64,000 nt of DNA from Fusibacter ferrireducens (GCF_015352425.1 NZ_JADKNH010000007.1:186001-250000); one strand, 5' to 3'; shown: positions 29,444-39,244, counted from the stretch's first letter. Numbers and translations are program-made. The notes: a model not told the origin generated them from the letters alone.

Positions 29444-29908
29444 CTAGGTTTTTTTTATGCCAATATCGAATTCCACATCTCCCACTGAAGAAATAAGCGG
29501 CACTAAGATCGTCTCCATGCCCGCAGATGAAATTTCAATTGAATTACCTCTTACTAAAGTTGGGGGCGTGATATCAATCTGAATTCCCTGATTAAACAGT
29601 AATGTCGCAGAGTTACCCATAATCATATTCCCAAGTTCAGAGAGCGCGCTTTTCGCCATTTCATCAATCTCAGGCACAGGCATTCCCATCATCATCCCTG
29701 AAGCAATCGTCTTAGCCATTTCCTCAGAAAGACTAAACACAGCCTGTCCCTTAATTTCTCCTGTAATCCCAAGCATGATGACAATTTCTTTTGTCGGAAA
29801 GGGATTTTTCCTTATCGTTGGCTTTCCTACTGTAAACTTTTCAGTCACAAAGTTATTCAGAACTTCTGTTGATGCTTTGACAAATGCATTAATATATTCT
29901 ACATTCAC
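29444..29908 (-). CDS. cheX: CheX-like chemotaxis phosphatase
   Basis: A 154-residue CheC/CheX/FliY-family protein. The helix S-A-L-S-E-L-G-N-M-I-M-G-N-S-A carries the E-x2-N phosphatase motif used to attack CheY-phosphate, and G-I-T-G-E-I-K-G fits the CheX beta sheet. A single such motif and no CheC second site favour CheX. It would speed removal of phosphate from CheY and set chemotactic adaptation. The initiation codon is GTG at 29908, 7 bases after GGAGG. No other che genes adjoin it; the partner is trmL. Confidence 0.88.
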   Translation of the reverse strand: MNVEYINAFVKASTEVLNNFVTEKFTVGKPTIRKNPFPTKEIVIMLGITGEIKGQAVFSLSEEMAKTIASGMMMGMPVPEIDEMAKSALSELGNMIMGNSATLLFNQGIQIDITPPTLVRGNSIEISSAGMETILVPLISSVGDVEFDIGIKKT

Positions 29909-30171
29909 ATTAACGCCTCCAATCTAGAGTCCCCATACTCTCTTAATATATATAATATACCATACTTCTCAATAAATAATGCTTTTTTTGTAATTTTTGT
30001 GCTACATACACAAATCAAATTTTCATATACTTCATTTGGGGATGAATTAAAGAAAAAATAAAATAATTTAAACTAAATAACGGGTAAATGACGATGACCC
30101 AAATTACTGTTAATCCGATAATACCCCAAAATTTATCTTACTACTCAAATAATCTCAATAATCCCATCTGT

Positions 30172-30768
30172 CTATTTGTTTATAGCATAGATCACAGGCA
30201 TCCCCATAACATATTCTATGCGATTGATGCCACAATTCTCAACGCGGAATTGCCAATAGCCCTCCAGCGCCCCATGACATACATAACTGAGCAAAGCTTG
30301 AATGACGCCACCATGTGCAACAAAGAGTAAATTTACAGGCTCTTCAGTATTGTAATCGCTTAGGACAGATTTGAAAAATCGAGTGACGCGTTCGTACATT
30401 TCAGCTGTACTTTCGCCACCAGGCACTTTAAAATGCTTGTAATCCTCAAACCACTGCTTTAGAAGTTCAGGGTCACGTGCCTTAATGTCCTCAAATTTTA
30501 ACCCTTCCCAATTTCCAAAATTCATCTCTCTGAGGTTTTCTGTGACAATTGGTGTCACATCACGATTTCTTGCAATGGCCGCACAGGTATTTTGTGCTCT
30601 CTGAAGGTCAGAGACAAAGATTTTATCAAAAACCGTATCTTTTAGTTTTTCAGCCACAACCTCCGCTTGTATTTTGCCTTTTTCATTGAGCTCAACATCC
30701 CAAAAACCCGCAAATTGACTGTTTTCGTTGGCATATGTCTCACCGTGTCTAATCAGATAAATATTCAT
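30172..30768 (-). CDS. Histidine phosphatase family protein
   Basis: A 198-residue member of the phosphoglycerate-mutase-like superfamily. The catalytic R-H-G motif is in L-I-R-H-G-E-T (residues 6-12), the second His in F-V-A-H-G-G-V, and E-M-N-F-G-N-W-E-G-L marks the cofactor-independent phosphatase subgroup related to alpha-ribazole phosphatase. The substrate is not assignable. The gene lies 4 bases after the DUF2225 gene and ends the operon nth / FtsA-like / DUF2225 / phosphatase. Confidence 0.9.
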   Translation of the reverse strand: MNIYLIRHGETYANENSQFAGFWDVELNEKGKIQAEVVAEKLKDTVFDKIFVSDLQRAQNTCAAIARNRDVTPIVTENLREMNFGNWEGLKFEDIKARDPELLKQWFEDYKHFKVPGGESTAEMYERVTRFFKSVLSDYNTEEPVNLLFVAHGGVIQALLSYVCHGALEGYWQFRVENCGINRIEYVMGMPVIYAINK

Positions 30769-30771
30769 ATT

Positions 30772-31476
30772 TTATGCTCCTTGACTATTACTCTTATTTT
30801 TTTCCATTTTATAAGCTTCTGCACAAAGTGCCCATTGGTCTCTTGCATAATTTTTGATCATTCTATTCTTATAGGCCAGTTCGTGATTCACTGCACTGCT
30901 AAACCATTTTATGGCTTCCTGATAATTGCCAATACGTCTGTTGAGTTCTCCAACAATATAGATTGTCTCGAGTTCCCCTTCATCGTTCCCATTATCTTTT
31001 TCCGTTTCAAACCCTTGTACAAATGCATCCAAAGCCAGTTTTAAATATTTCAGCTCTTCCTCATGCTGTGCTTCTTCTCGATAAAACCAAGCCAATCTTA
31101 AATAAAGTTTCCCTAGCACATATGCACTGACCTTGAGCACCTTATAATTTGCAAGTGCAACCATATGAACCCTGAGAGCGGTTTTGACATCGCGTTGATT
31201 GCAAAAATCCTGATATCGCCAATTGGATGAAATAACCGATTTCACCAATTGGACATCTGCACTCGATATGGGCATTTTGAAATCCCTTTCAAATTTTGCA
31301 TAGCCACAGTTTGGACAACATATGACGCCGTAATAAATAGGACTCTCACTGTTATAGTACGCATGGAAATCACGTTCTCTTGATTTAACTCTCAAAGCCG
31401 AAGTTTTTACCTGCTTTGAAGTAAATTGATTGCCACATATGCCACAAGTGTATTTCCTATCAAACAAATCACTCAA
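30772..31476 (-). CDS. DUF2225 family protein (zinc-binding, TPR-like)
   Basis: A 234-residue protein with an N-terminal zinc-ribbon-like pair C-G-I-C (residues about 11-14) and C-C-P-N-C-G-Y-A (about 53-60), then alpha-helical repeats resembling TPRs (residues 90-220; G-E-L-N-R-R-I-G-N-Y-Q-E-A-I-K-W-F). This is the DUF2225 pattern, function unknown. The start is TTG at 31476 after AGAAGG. It is co-transcribed with the FtsA-like gene upstream. Confidence 0.85.
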   Translation of the reverse strand: MSDLFDRKYTCGICGNQFTSKQVKTSALRVKSRERDFHAYYNSESPIYYGVICCPNCGYAKFERDFKMPISSADVQLVKSVISSNWRYQDFCNQRDVKTALRVHMVALANYKVLKVSAYVLGKLYLRLAWFYREEAQHEEELKYLKLALDAFVQGFETEKDNGNDEGELETIYIVGELNRRIGNYQEAIKWFSSAVNHELAYKNRMIKNYARDQWALCAEAYKMEKNKSNSQGA

Positions 31477-31494
31477 TGAATAAAACCTTCTTTC

Positions 31495-33582
31495 CTAACG
31501 CCAATGGATGTCTATAATATCACCATGTCTTAAAATATCTGTGTAACGCGCACGTTCCCCATTGAGTTTGAGTACGAGAATGCCCTTTGCACGTGTAATG
31601 TCAAAGTCGATATGGTCAAATATATCGACAAATATCGTTTCTTTATTTTTTTGAGAAATCCAGATAGACTCTCCGTTGACAGTAACCTGAATGGATTCCT
31701 GAGCGCCTACACTCTTTTTTTCTAAAATAGAATCTGTTTCTGTCAAGATCTCCTGCCCATTCACGAATACATTGTCAAAATCATCTGTGGACGCCATTTC
31801 ATCCACTTCAATCTCATAATCAAATGATTCTACTATTTTGAAATCAATTTGATCGCCATTTTGAAGGCAGTATTCCAGTTCGAGATTTTGTTCGCCTTTT
31901 GAAAACACCACTCTTCTAATGTCCAATTCTGTCTGCTTCGCAAGATTTCTTATTGTGTCTATGCCGACGGTTTCAATAACATCACCCTCACATAACACAT
32001 AATCACCGGTTCTATAACTATCATTGACACGCACGCCATCAATGATTTTAATCGATTGACCATTTAAAGTAATCGCCGCATCAAAATTAATAATCTCTTT
32101 TAAGCACATTGTTCGAATGATGCCTTTAGTTGCTGGTACCACATTGATTTGATCTTTATGATTAATCTTAGAATCCAGGCTGGATAAAACCCCATTGATA
32201 TAAATCTGAGCCGGCTCGCCATAGTCGCCTTTAATGACCTTAGGGATGCCGTTGACGTTCACTGTAAATGAAGGTCCTCTCTCTGCAATGAGACGTCTTG
32301 CATTAAAACCCGCAAGAATGAGCGCATCAGATACCTGAAGCTGCTTAGAGTTAAAGAGTCTAAGCGCACTGTCATTTACATTCACTTGTATAAAATCATG
32401 CTCTCGTTCTTCAAACGCAGTGATACCAATTCCAATAGGAGTTATAAACTCAGGTCCAACAAGAGGGGCCTTCTCGAATCTAATTTTTTCAAGCGCATCA
32501 CATGTCTTAATCACAACACGTTCTTTAGGCAATCCAAGCGATTTCGACAAAGACTCTGTAAAACCTGGTATCTGAGAGCCCCCGCCTATGCAGAAAACGG
32601 CACTGGGTGGTTTTTTATTGAGCTGTAAAATATTTTCCGCGATCTCTGTTGTAATATAATCAATTGTCTCTGTTAAGTGTGTCATAATCTCATCGGTGTC
32701 TTTTTCATGTGACATGCCAAGAACATCTGTAAACGTATTTTGAGCAGTTGTGGCAAGCCTTATTTTAAGTGCTTCTGCTCTGTTAAAGTCGAGCAGATAA
32801 GTTTGGGCTAATTTTTCTGTGATTTCATCGCCTGCTAAAGACACCATCCCATAAGAGGTCACTGTGCCCTCTTTGGATATGGCTATATCCGATGTGCCAG
32901 CACCTACATCCACAAGCGCCAGATTTAAAAGTCTCAGATTATTTGGAATTGCAACATTTATTGCGGCGATGGGTTCAAGAGTCAAATTCATGACTTCAAG
33001 GCCTGATTTGTGAATAACGGTATACAAGCTGTCTACAACTATGTGCGGCAGGAAGGTGGCAATAATCTCTACTTCAATATTGGAACCACGATGCCCAATT
33101 GGATTTAGGATCAAGCTTTGATCTAAGTAATAGTTAATAACACTATAGCCCACACAATAATAGTTGGACTTTATTTGATGTTCATCCACCAGTATTTTTT
33201 GAGCTTGTTGAATGGCTTCCATTTCAATGCTATCCAGTAGCGTCTTCTTAATTTCTTTTGTAAAATCGAGTTCTCGCTGAGCACTTGCACGTTCAGTCTT
33301 AAGTGCTCTACCTGCCGCCGCTATCGCCGCACGTTCCAGCTTAAAACCATTTCTTTGCTCCAATTGATTCGTCACAGCTTTAACAACTTCCGTCACTTTG
33401 CCGATATCGTGAATCTGACCGTCAAACATAGCCCGATCCGGGTGCTCTATTATTTCGTAATCCACAACGACATAGTCACTGCCCTCTTTTTTGGCAATGG
33501 TTCCCACAACGTTGCGCGTACCAATATCGAGCGCATAGAGTAAATTTTTAGGCACTTCATTGAGTTTTACTGGATTTATCAT
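31495..33582 (-). CDS. FtsA/PilM-like ATPase with long C-terminal extension
   Basis: A 695-residue protein. Residues about 15-385 form an actin-like ATPase of the FtsA/PilM family: phosphate-1 loop Y-A-L-D-I-G-T-R-N-V, an SHS2-type insertion (about 85-195), and L-V-D-V-G-A-G-T-S-D-I-A as phosphate-2. FtsA itself is about 420 residues. The remaining about 310 residues contain several V-x-V-N-G-x-x-x-x-I units separated by D-x-I-D/N spacing that suggest tandem beta-grasp (ubiquitin-like) modules. There is no FtsZ gene nearby and no C-terminal amphipathic helix of the FtsA type is obvious. Its stop of the upstream nth gene overlaps its ATG by 4 bases. It is probably membrane-proximal scaffolding, function unknown. 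Confidence 0.85.
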   Translation of the reverse strand: MINPVKLNEVPKNLLYALDIGTRNVVGTIAKKEGSDYVVVDYEIIEHPDRAMFDGQIHDIGKVTEVVKAVTNQLEQRNGFKLERAAIAAAGRALKTERASAQRELDFTKEIKKTLLDSIEMEAIQQAQKILVDEHQIKSNYYCVGYSVINYYLDQSLILNPIGHRGSNIEVEIIATFLPHIVVDSLYTVIHKSGLEVMNLTLEPIAAINVAIPNNLRLLNLALVDVGAGTSDIAISKEGTVTSYGMVSLAGDEITEKLAQTYLLDFNRAEALKIRLATTAQNTFTDVLGMSHEKDTDEIMTHLTETIDYITTEIAENILQLNKKPPSAVFCIGGGSQIPGFTESLSKSLGLPKERVVIKTCDALEKIRFEKAPLVGPEFITPIGIGITAFEEREHDFIQVNVNDSALRLFNSKQLQVSDALILAGFNARRLIAERGPSFTVNVNGIPKVIKGDYGEPAQIYINGVLSSLDSKINHKDQINVVPATKGIIRTMCLKEIINFDAAITLNGQSIKIIDGVRVNDSYRTGDYVLCEGDVIETVGIDTIRNLAKQTELDIRRVVFSKGEQNLELEYCLQNGDQIDFKIVESFDYEIEVDEMASTDDFDNVFVNGQEILTETDSILEKKSVGAQESIQVTVNGESIWISQKNKETIFVDIFDHIDFDITRAKGILVLKLNGERARYTDILRHGDIIDIHWR

Positions 33583-34220
33583 AAGACACTCCTTTTATAG
33601 TAAACACAATTTGATGTCAAAGGACATGCTTCACAAAGTGGTTTTCTCGCTTTACAGACCCTTCTACCGTGGAATATAAGCAAATGGTGCGATTTAGTCC
33701 AAAGTGCTCTATCTATTTTCTTCATCAATTGGTTCTCCGTATCTTCAACTGTTTTGGCTGATACGATTCCGATTCTATTAGAAACTCTAAAAACATGCGT
33801 ATCTACTGCAATAGCTGGAATACCAAAAGCATTGCTGACCACCACATTAGCTGTCTTCTTACCCACACCTGGCAACGTCATTAAAAGCTCTATGCTTTCG
33901 GGGACAGCGCCATTAAAATCATTCATAATCATCTCAGAAGTTGCCCATATATTTTTCGATTTATTTTTATACAGGCCACAAGGTTTAATGATGCGCTCAA
34001 GTTCTTCAATCTCGAGTTGGCACATAAGTGCTGGCGTATTTGCTTTTTCAAATAGAACTTTCGTCACCATATTGACGCGTACATCTGTGCACTGTGCAGA
34101 GAGTATTACCGCTATCAATAGCTCGTAAGGCGTCCTAAAATCCAATTCAGGGCTTGCATCTGGATACAATTCTAAAAGTTGTTCAATTACTTCCATCGTT
34201 TGTTTTTTTGTCAATTTCAT
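33579..34220 (-). CDS. nth: Endonuclease III
   Basis: A 213-residue DNA glycosylase/AP lyase removing oxidised pyrimidines. The helix-hairpin-helix L-P-G-V-G-K-K-T-A-N-V-V contains the catalytic Lys, V-D-T-H-V-F-R-V holds the catalytic Asp, and the 4Fe-4S cluster motif C-x6-C-x2-C-x5-C is complete at the C terminus. The ATG at 34220 has GAGGT upstream at good spacing; an in-frame ATG at 34259 lacks one. The stop overlaps the next gene by ATGA. Confidence 0.96.
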   Translation of the reverse strand: MKLTKKQTMEVIEQLLELYPDASPELDFRTPYELLIAVILSAQCTDVRVNMVTKVLFEKANTPALMCQLEIEELERIIKPCGLYKNKSKNIWATSEMIMNDFNGAVPESIELLMTLPGVGKKTANVVVSNAFGIPAIAVDTHVFRVSNRIGIVSAKTVEDTENQLMKKIDRALWTKSHHLLIFHGRRVCKARKPLCEACPLTSNCVYYKRSVL

Positions 34221-34297
34221 ATCAACCTCATCTATGACTTTTGTCCCTGTTTCCATCAAAAAATATTATATCATAATTGTCGCAAATATTTATAAAA

Positions 34298-34323
34298 ATA
34301 GTCCACACTTTTGCGTGGACTAT
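34298..34323 (-). terminator. Terminator of folT
   Basis: A stem ATAGTCCAC with GTGGACTAT lies 20 bases beyond the folT stop and is followed by TTTTTATAAA on the minus strand. Confidence 0.75.
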
Positions 34324-34342
34324 CACATAATGTTCTCTAAAT

Positions 34343-35101
34343 CTATTCTCTAAAATCTACAAATCGAGATAATGTATATAAGATAAAGGTGTAAATCGGG
34401 ATCGTTGGGATAGCTGCCACAACTCTTCCGGGAAGAAAGATCATGAAACCTTTACCAAACATGATAGAAAGCCAGTAAGTGTTCATCAAAAGTGAAACCA
34501 ACACATAAGTCAATGTCACTGTAAACGTCAATTTATCCAGTCCAATTTTGGGGATCGCGCCCTTCATGTGCTTGGATATCCAAAATGGCATTATGCCAAA
34601 CAACAAAGCAACCCCTGAAATGCCGGCGAACAAATAAATCGACGCCGTATCGTTTAAAATCAAATGGCCATTGTTCACCCCGACGACTTCACTTCTAAAC
34701 AGCACCCAGATGATGCCCACTGCAAGACTCAAAACCATCATAGCGTTCACATAATTATAATTAAATCTTTGCTTTTGAATCTTTAAAGTCTTATAGAGTA
34801 CGCCTGGTATAATGCCCAAAAGTGTCGAACTTAAAGTAAACCCTGGAAAATAAGCACCTTGCGGGCTCATTATATATCCTAATAAATCTGAAATCAGTCC
34901 CGTTATACCTCCAGCTAAAGGTCCAAACAACATACCGGATAAGATAATGGGGATATTTCCAAATCCCACGCGAAGTGCTGGCAAGCCACCGAGTGGCACC
35001 ATAATTGAAAATACTCTGGTCAATACAATGCTGATTGCCGCCAACAAGGCAGCCTTAACTAGACTTGATGTGGACATCAAGCGCTTTTTTCTAAGTTCCA
35101 T
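34343..35101 (-). CDS. folT: ECF transporter substrate-binding subunit for folate
   Basis: A 252-residue membrane protein with six to seven membrane segments. It has the FolT pattern L-R-V-G-F-G-N-I-P-I-I-L-S-G-M-L-F-G-P near residue 45 and Y-I-M-S-P-Q-G-A-Y-F-P-G-F-T-L-S near residue 80. FolT is the S component that binds folates and works with a shared ECF energising module encoded elsewhere. A tetrahydrofolate riboswitch in its leader supports the substrate. AAAGGAG lies 10 bases before the ATG. It is a single-gene transcript. Confidence 0.93.
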   Translation of the reverse strand: MELRKKRLMSTSSLVKAALLAAISIVLTRVFSIMVPLGGLPALRVGFGNIPIILSGMLFGPLAGGITGLISDLLGYIMSPQGAYFPGFTLSSTLLGIIPGVLYKTLKIQKQRFNYNYVNAMMVLSLAVGIIWVLFRSEVVGVNNGHLILNDTASIYLFAGISGVALLFGIMPFWISKHMKGAIPKIGLDKLTFTVTLTYVLVSLLMNTYWLSIMFGKGFMIFLPGRVVAAIPTIPIYTFILYTLSRFVDFRE

Positions 35102-35163
35102 CTTTTTATATCTCCTTTCATAGTAATCCTACTATCACATTACTTAAAGAAGATCATAATGCA

Positions 35164-35255
35164 ACAGCGGATGCAGTAAAATATCGCAGAAATAAATCTT
35201 TCGTTTAAGGACAACTTCCCATTCCTTAACACTTAACGCATTTTACTTACTCTGT
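35164..35255 (-). promoter_or_regulatory. Tetrahydrofolate (THF) riboswitch
   Basis: On the minus strand the leader contains, in order, ACAG, GCGTTAAGTGT, GAATGGGAAGT, AACGAAAGA and GCATCCGCTGT. These are the conserved segments of the THF riboswitch; ACAG at the start pairs with CTGT at the end as P1. The element is followed by folT. Between it and the ribosome site lies a small hairpin (AGTAAT / ATTACT), so control may be at translation. Confidence 0.85.
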
Positions 35256-35270
35256 CACCGTAGTATGATT

Positions 35271-35298
35271 ATTTTACATGATTTCCACAGCATTGCAA
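35271..35298 (-). promoter_or_regulatory. Promoter of the folT leader
   Basis: TTGCAA (35293-35298) and an extended TG-TAAAAT (35271-35276) are 16 bases apart on the minus strand, 15-20 bases upstream of the riboswitch. Confidence 0.55.
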
Positions 35299-35324
35299 GC
35301 TAATTTTTTTTAATATATGAACTG

Positions 35325-37097
35325 TTATATCAATTGTGAAAAGGCTTCGACTGTCTTCTCAAAAACAGAGAGTGCATTTTTCACGGGTTTTTCCGTTTCC
35401 ATATCCGCGCCTGCTGCCCTTAAAACCTCTATTGGATAAGCCTTGGAACCACTGGATAAGAAATTCAAATATTTTTTTACCGCTGCTTCCCCACCTGTAA
35501 GGATCTGATCGGCAAGTGCCACCGCTGCAGAAAACCCCGTTGCGTATTGGTAGACATAAAAATTGTAATACATATGAGGAATCCTTGCCCATTCGTATTT
35601 TATTTGTTCATCAATAAAGACGTCTTCCCCAAAGTATTTCTTGTTTAGAGCTAAATAATGATCACAAAGGTAATCTGCCGTTAGAGCCCCTCCAGCTTCA
35701 ACGTGAGCATGGATGTCTCTTTCAAACTCAGCAAACATTGTCTGTCTAAATATAGTCCCTCTAAACTGCTCTAAATAGTGATTGAGTATATATTTCTTTT
35801 GACTCTCATCTTCTAATGTCTCCATCAAATAGGCATTCAGTAGAGCTTCATTTGTGGTAGAGGCAACTTCTGCAACAAAGATTGAGTAATTGGCGTACAC
35901 ATAAGGTTGATGTTGACTGGATAAATAGGTATGCATCGAATGCCCTAATTCATGAATCAGTGTAAACATACTGTCTACATTGTCTTTATGGTTGAGCAAA
36001 ATATACGGCTTTGAATCGTAAGTACCACTTGAATAGGCACCGCTTCTCTTGCCCTCAGTCTCATATACATCAATCCAGCGTTCATCGAACGCTTGACTCA
36101 TCATTTTTACATAACTTTCTCCAAGTGGTTTAACTGCTTCTTTAACATGACTCACAGCTTCATCATAAGTGACTTTAAAATCAATCTCTTTAATCATTGG
36201 ATTATAGAGATCATAAAGATGCAATTCCGTTAGACCCATCACTTCTTTTCTGAGCTTCATGTACTTATGAAAAGCTGGAAGAGCCTCATTGACCGCTTCA
36301 ATCAACTTATCGGGTACTGATAAAGGAATATTCCCTCCAAACAGGGCAGCTTCACGTGCAGAAGCATAGCCTCTCACTCTGCTGTTAAAGATATTTTTTT
36401 TGACTTCGCTTTGCATTAAAGAAGCAATGGTATTAATATGTGCTTCATATGATTTATAATAACGCTCAAAAGTATTTTTTCTAAGTGTTCTATCTTGTGA
36501 CATCATCAAGGGAATGTAGCTGCCATTTGTAATCTTATGTTCTACACCTTCTGAATCCATCACGGGTTCAAAACTCATATCCGCGTTGAGCAACATACTG
36601 TAAGCATTATGCGGTGCACTTGAAATCTCATCCATCTGAGCTAAAATCATTTCGATCTCTTCTGAGCGCACATGCGGTTTATTTCTGTATAGATTTTCAA
36701 AAAAGTGTTTATAGACTTCAAGGCCCTTATGCTCTGATATAAATTGGTCCACAAGTTTTTGATCGGCAGCCATGATCTCAGGCACAAAAAAGGCCATGCT
36801 CTCTGAAACATGAACCACTAAACTCTCTGCTCTAGAATACAACCCTTGATAATGACTCGCTTTTGTGTTTTCATCATTTTTGAGATGCGCATAAACTGAA
36901 ACATCACTCAATTTGCGCTCGATTTGTTCACTGACCTGTATGGCTTCTAAAAGAACCTCTGGACTTTCAAGAAGTCTGCCTTTAAATTTTTCAATGCTTG
37001 CAGTACTCTTTTGCACATCGCTGTAAGCCTGTTCCCAAGCATCATCTGAAATAAAAAGTGCAGATAGATCCCATTTATATTTTTCATTAATTTCCAT
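35325..37097 (-). CDS. pepF: Oligoendopeptidase F
   Basis: A 590-residue M3-family zinc peptidase. The zinc motif H-E-L-G-H-S-M-H is near residue 380, with the downstream Glu ligand in V-A-E-V-A-S-T-T-N-E. It cleaves oligopeptides of roughly 6-18 residues in the cytoplasm during peptide use. Length matches the family (about 600). GAGGAGG precedes the ATG. It is 25 bases after the PilZ gene and probably shares its transcript. Confidence 0.95.
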   Translation of the reverse strand: MEINEKYKWDLSALFISDDAWEQAYSDVQKSTASIEKFKGRLLESPEVLLEAIQVSEQIERKLSDVSVYAHLKNDENTKASHYQGLYSRAESLVVHVSESMAFFVPEIMAADQKLVDQFISEHKGLEVYKHFFENLYRNKPHVRSEEIEMILAQMDEISSAPHNAYSMLLNADMSFEPVMDSEGVEHKITNGSYIPLMMSQDRTLRKNTFERYYKSYEAHINTIASLMQSEVKKNIFNSRVRGYASAREAALFGGNIPLSVPDKLIEAVNEALPAFHKYMKLRKEVMGLTELHLYDLYNPMIKEIDFKVTYDEAVSHVKEAVKPLGESYVKMMSQAFDERWIDVYETEGKRSGAYSSGTYDSKPYILLNHKDNVDSMFTLIHELGHSMHTYLSSQHQPYVYANYSIFVAEVASTTNEALLNAYLMETLEDESQKKYILNHYLEQFRGTIFRQTMFAEFERDIHAHVEAGGALTADYLCDHYLALNKKYFGEDVFIDEQIKYEWARIPHMYYNFYVYQYATGFSAAVALADQILTGGEAAVKKYLNFLSSGSKAYPIEVLRAAGADMETEKPVKNALSVFEKTVEAFSQLI

Positions 37098-37122
37098 CTT
37101 ATCCTCCTCTGCTAAAAAATCG

Positions 37123-37473
37123 TTAATTCATATACTTAACTTCTTCATCTTCATCTATTTCCATTAAAAAGTTGATGAGTGGTTCTGGCATATAAATCAA
37201 TTTTAGACCACAATCGTAAAAATTCCCACTTTTTCGGCACCATACCACTTTCCCGATAACCACATGGTTCTCTTCATTAAATTGAATGTCTAAGCTCAAG
37301 GTTGTATCATTTTCAAAAAAGCAATTTGATTTGATCCCGAGACCTCCTAACGAAATATCCTTTAATGAAATTTCAACAGGACTGTTAATTTCCACAAGTC
37401 TATTGTTCGTGTGAAAATTAAATGACTCAATCATCCCCAAATTACTAAGTCGTCGCCTATGGCGTCTATCCAT
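37123..37473 (-). CDS. PilZ domain protein (c-di-GMP receptor)
   Basis: A 116-residue single-domain PilZ protein. The c-di-GMP-binding motifs R-R-H-R-R-R (residues about 3-8) and D-I-S-L-G-G-L-G-I (about 42-50) are both intact. Single-domain PilZ proteins act as adaptors controlling motility, secretion or matrix production; the partner is unknown. The start at 37473 follows AAGGAG by 8 bases; an in-frame opening to 37503 has none. It is upstream of pepF in the same orientation, which may be coincidental. Confidence 0.9.
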   Translation of the reverse strand: MDRRHRRRLSNLGMIESFNFHTNNRLVEINSPVEISLKDISLGGLGIKSNCFFENDTTLSLDIQFNEENHVVIGKVVWCRKSGNFYDCGLKLIYMPEPLINFLMEIDEDEEVKYMN

Positions 37474-37548
37474 TTTTCTCACTCCTTGTCTTGACGAGAA
37501 CACCTGTCAATACTTTATACCTACCCCTAGTATACCTTTTATCCCATA

Positions 37549-37576
37549 AAAAAAACAGTCCCACAAGGGAACTGCT
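37549..37576 (-). terminator. Terminator after glnS
   Basis: A GC-containing stem (CAGTCCC with GGGAACTG, one bulge) is followed on the minus strand by eight T. It begins 9 bases from the glnS stop codon. Confidence 0.8.
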
Positions 37577-37582
37577 TTCAAT

Positions 37583-39244
37583 TTATATTTTATAAGAACT
37601 CTTTAGTGAAACAACTCTATTAAATACAAGATGTTCAGCAGTGCTTAATTTGGTATCTGCCACAAAATAACCATTCCTCAGAAATTGAACATGTTCACCC
37701 GGTTTCACTTCAACAAAGCTCGGTTCAAGTTTGCAATTTTCTAAGGTAATTAGAGAGTTCGGATTGAGAACAAGTTCACTATTTTCATCTTCTTCATCTT
37801 CTCTAATCACTAAGTTTTCATATAATCTCACAGTTGCATCCATTGCATGATCTGCCGATACCCAGTGAATCGTTCCTTTGACTTTACGACCTTCAAAGCC
37901 ACTGCCGCTTTTGGTTTCAGGATCATAGGTACAAAGTAATTCTATAACTTTGCCCTCTGCATCTCTAACCACGTCATTGCAAGTGATAAAATACGCTTTT
38001 CTAAACCTAACTTCGTTGCCGACATATAGGCGATGATACTTTTTAGGTGGATTTTCCATGAAATCTTCTTGCTCTACATAGAGATGTTTTGAAAATGGCA
38101 CTTTTCTAACGCCCATGTTTTCATTATCTGTATTATCCTCATCATCAAGCCATTCAACTTGCCCTTCTGGATAATTAGTGATCGTCACTTTAAGCGGCTT
38201 AAGAACGGCCATCTTGCGTTTTGCTTTTAATTTCAAATCTTCTCTGACACAGTACTCAAGAAGCGCTCTATCCACAATGCTATTGCTCTTCGCCACACCA
38301 ATTCTTTCAGTAAAGTCTCTAAGAGACTCTGGCGTAAACCCTCTTCGTCTCATGCCCGATATCGTTTCAAGCCTTGGATCATCCCAGCCTTCGACTTTAC
38401 CGTCATCCACCAATTTCTTTAGATAGCGTTTGCCCAAAACAGAGTCTTTAATGAAAAGTTTTGCAAACTCAATTTGTCTTGGTCTCTCCACTTTATAATC
38501 GTCAAGGTTCATGAGAACCCAATCGTAAAGTGGTCTATGGTTTTCAAATTCAAGAGAACACAACGAGTGCGATATGCCTTCAATGGCATCTTCAATGGGG
38601 TGCGCAAAGTCGTACATAGGATAAATACACCATTCGTCACCTGTATTGTGATGCGTAGCCCTTGCAATTCGATAAATAACAGGATCTCTCATGTTAATAT
38701 TAGGACTACTCATATCAATCTTTGCCCTTAAAACACGTGACCCATCTGGGAAATCACCCTTTTTCATTTTTTCAAATAAACTTGCATTTTCTTCGATGCT
38801 TCTATTGCGATATGGGCTTTCAACACCGGGTTCCGTTAGTGAACCTCTGGTATCACTTATCTCTTCTGCCGTTTGATCATCCACAAAAGCCAATCCTTTT
38901 TTGACCAGTTCCATGGCATAATCATACATTTTACCAAAGTAATCTGACGCGTAGAAAAGGTGATCCCACTGACATCCAAGCCATTGAATGTCCTCTTTGA
39001 TGGAATTGACATATTCGACGTCTTCTTTTACTGGGTTTGTATCATCAAATCTTAGATTGAACTCCCCACCATATTTTTTTGCGGTCAAATAGTTTATCAA
39101 AATCGCTTTCGCATGACCCACATGCAAATAACCGTTTGGCTCAGGTGGAAAGCGCGTATGGATTTTCTTTACATTTCCGTTTTCTAAATCTGCATCAATC
39201 ATGTTGTGAATAAAATTTGATGCCATTATGGTTTCGTCTTTCAT
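37583..39244 (-). CDS. glnS: Glutaminyl-tRNA synthetase
   Basis: A 553-residue class I synthetase charging tRNA-Gln directly. Motifs are the HIGH box H-V-G-H-A within [26 protein letters not shown] near residue 205, and E-G-W-D-D-P-R with G-M-R-R-R-G-F. The KMSKS-equivalent reads S-V-L-G-K-R-Y-L, with Gly where S is usual. Many Firmicutes lack GlnRS and amidate Glu-tRNA-Gln, so this gene may have a transferred origin. GGGAGG precedes the ATG. It is transcribed alone. Confidence 0.95.
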   Translation of the reverse strand: MKDETIMASNFIHNMIDADLENGNVKKIHTRFPPEPNGYLHVGHAKAILINYLTAKKYGGEFNLRFDDTNPVKEDVEYVNSIKEDIQWLGCQWDHLFYASDYFGKMYDYAMELVKKGLAFVDDQTAEEISDTRGSLTEPGVESPYRNRSIEENASLFEKMKKGDFPDGSRVLRAKIDMSSPNINMRDPVIYRIARATHHNTGDEWCIYPMYDFAHPIEDAIEGISHSLCSLEFENHRPLYDWVLMNLDDYKVERPRQIEFAKLFIKDSVLGKRYLKKLVDDGKVEGWDDPRLETISGMRRRGFTPESLRDFTERIGVAKSNSIVDRALLEYCVREDLKLKAKRKMAVLKPLKVTITNYPEGQVEWLDDEDNTDNENMGVRKVPFSKHLYVEQEDFMENPPKKYHRLYVGNEVRFRKAYFITCNDVVRDAEGKVIELLCTYDPETKSGSGFEGRKVKGTIHWVSADHAMDATVRLYENLVIREDEEDENSELVLNPNSLITLENCKLEPSFVEVKPGEHVQFLRNGYFVADTKLSTAEHLVFNRVVSLKSSYKI

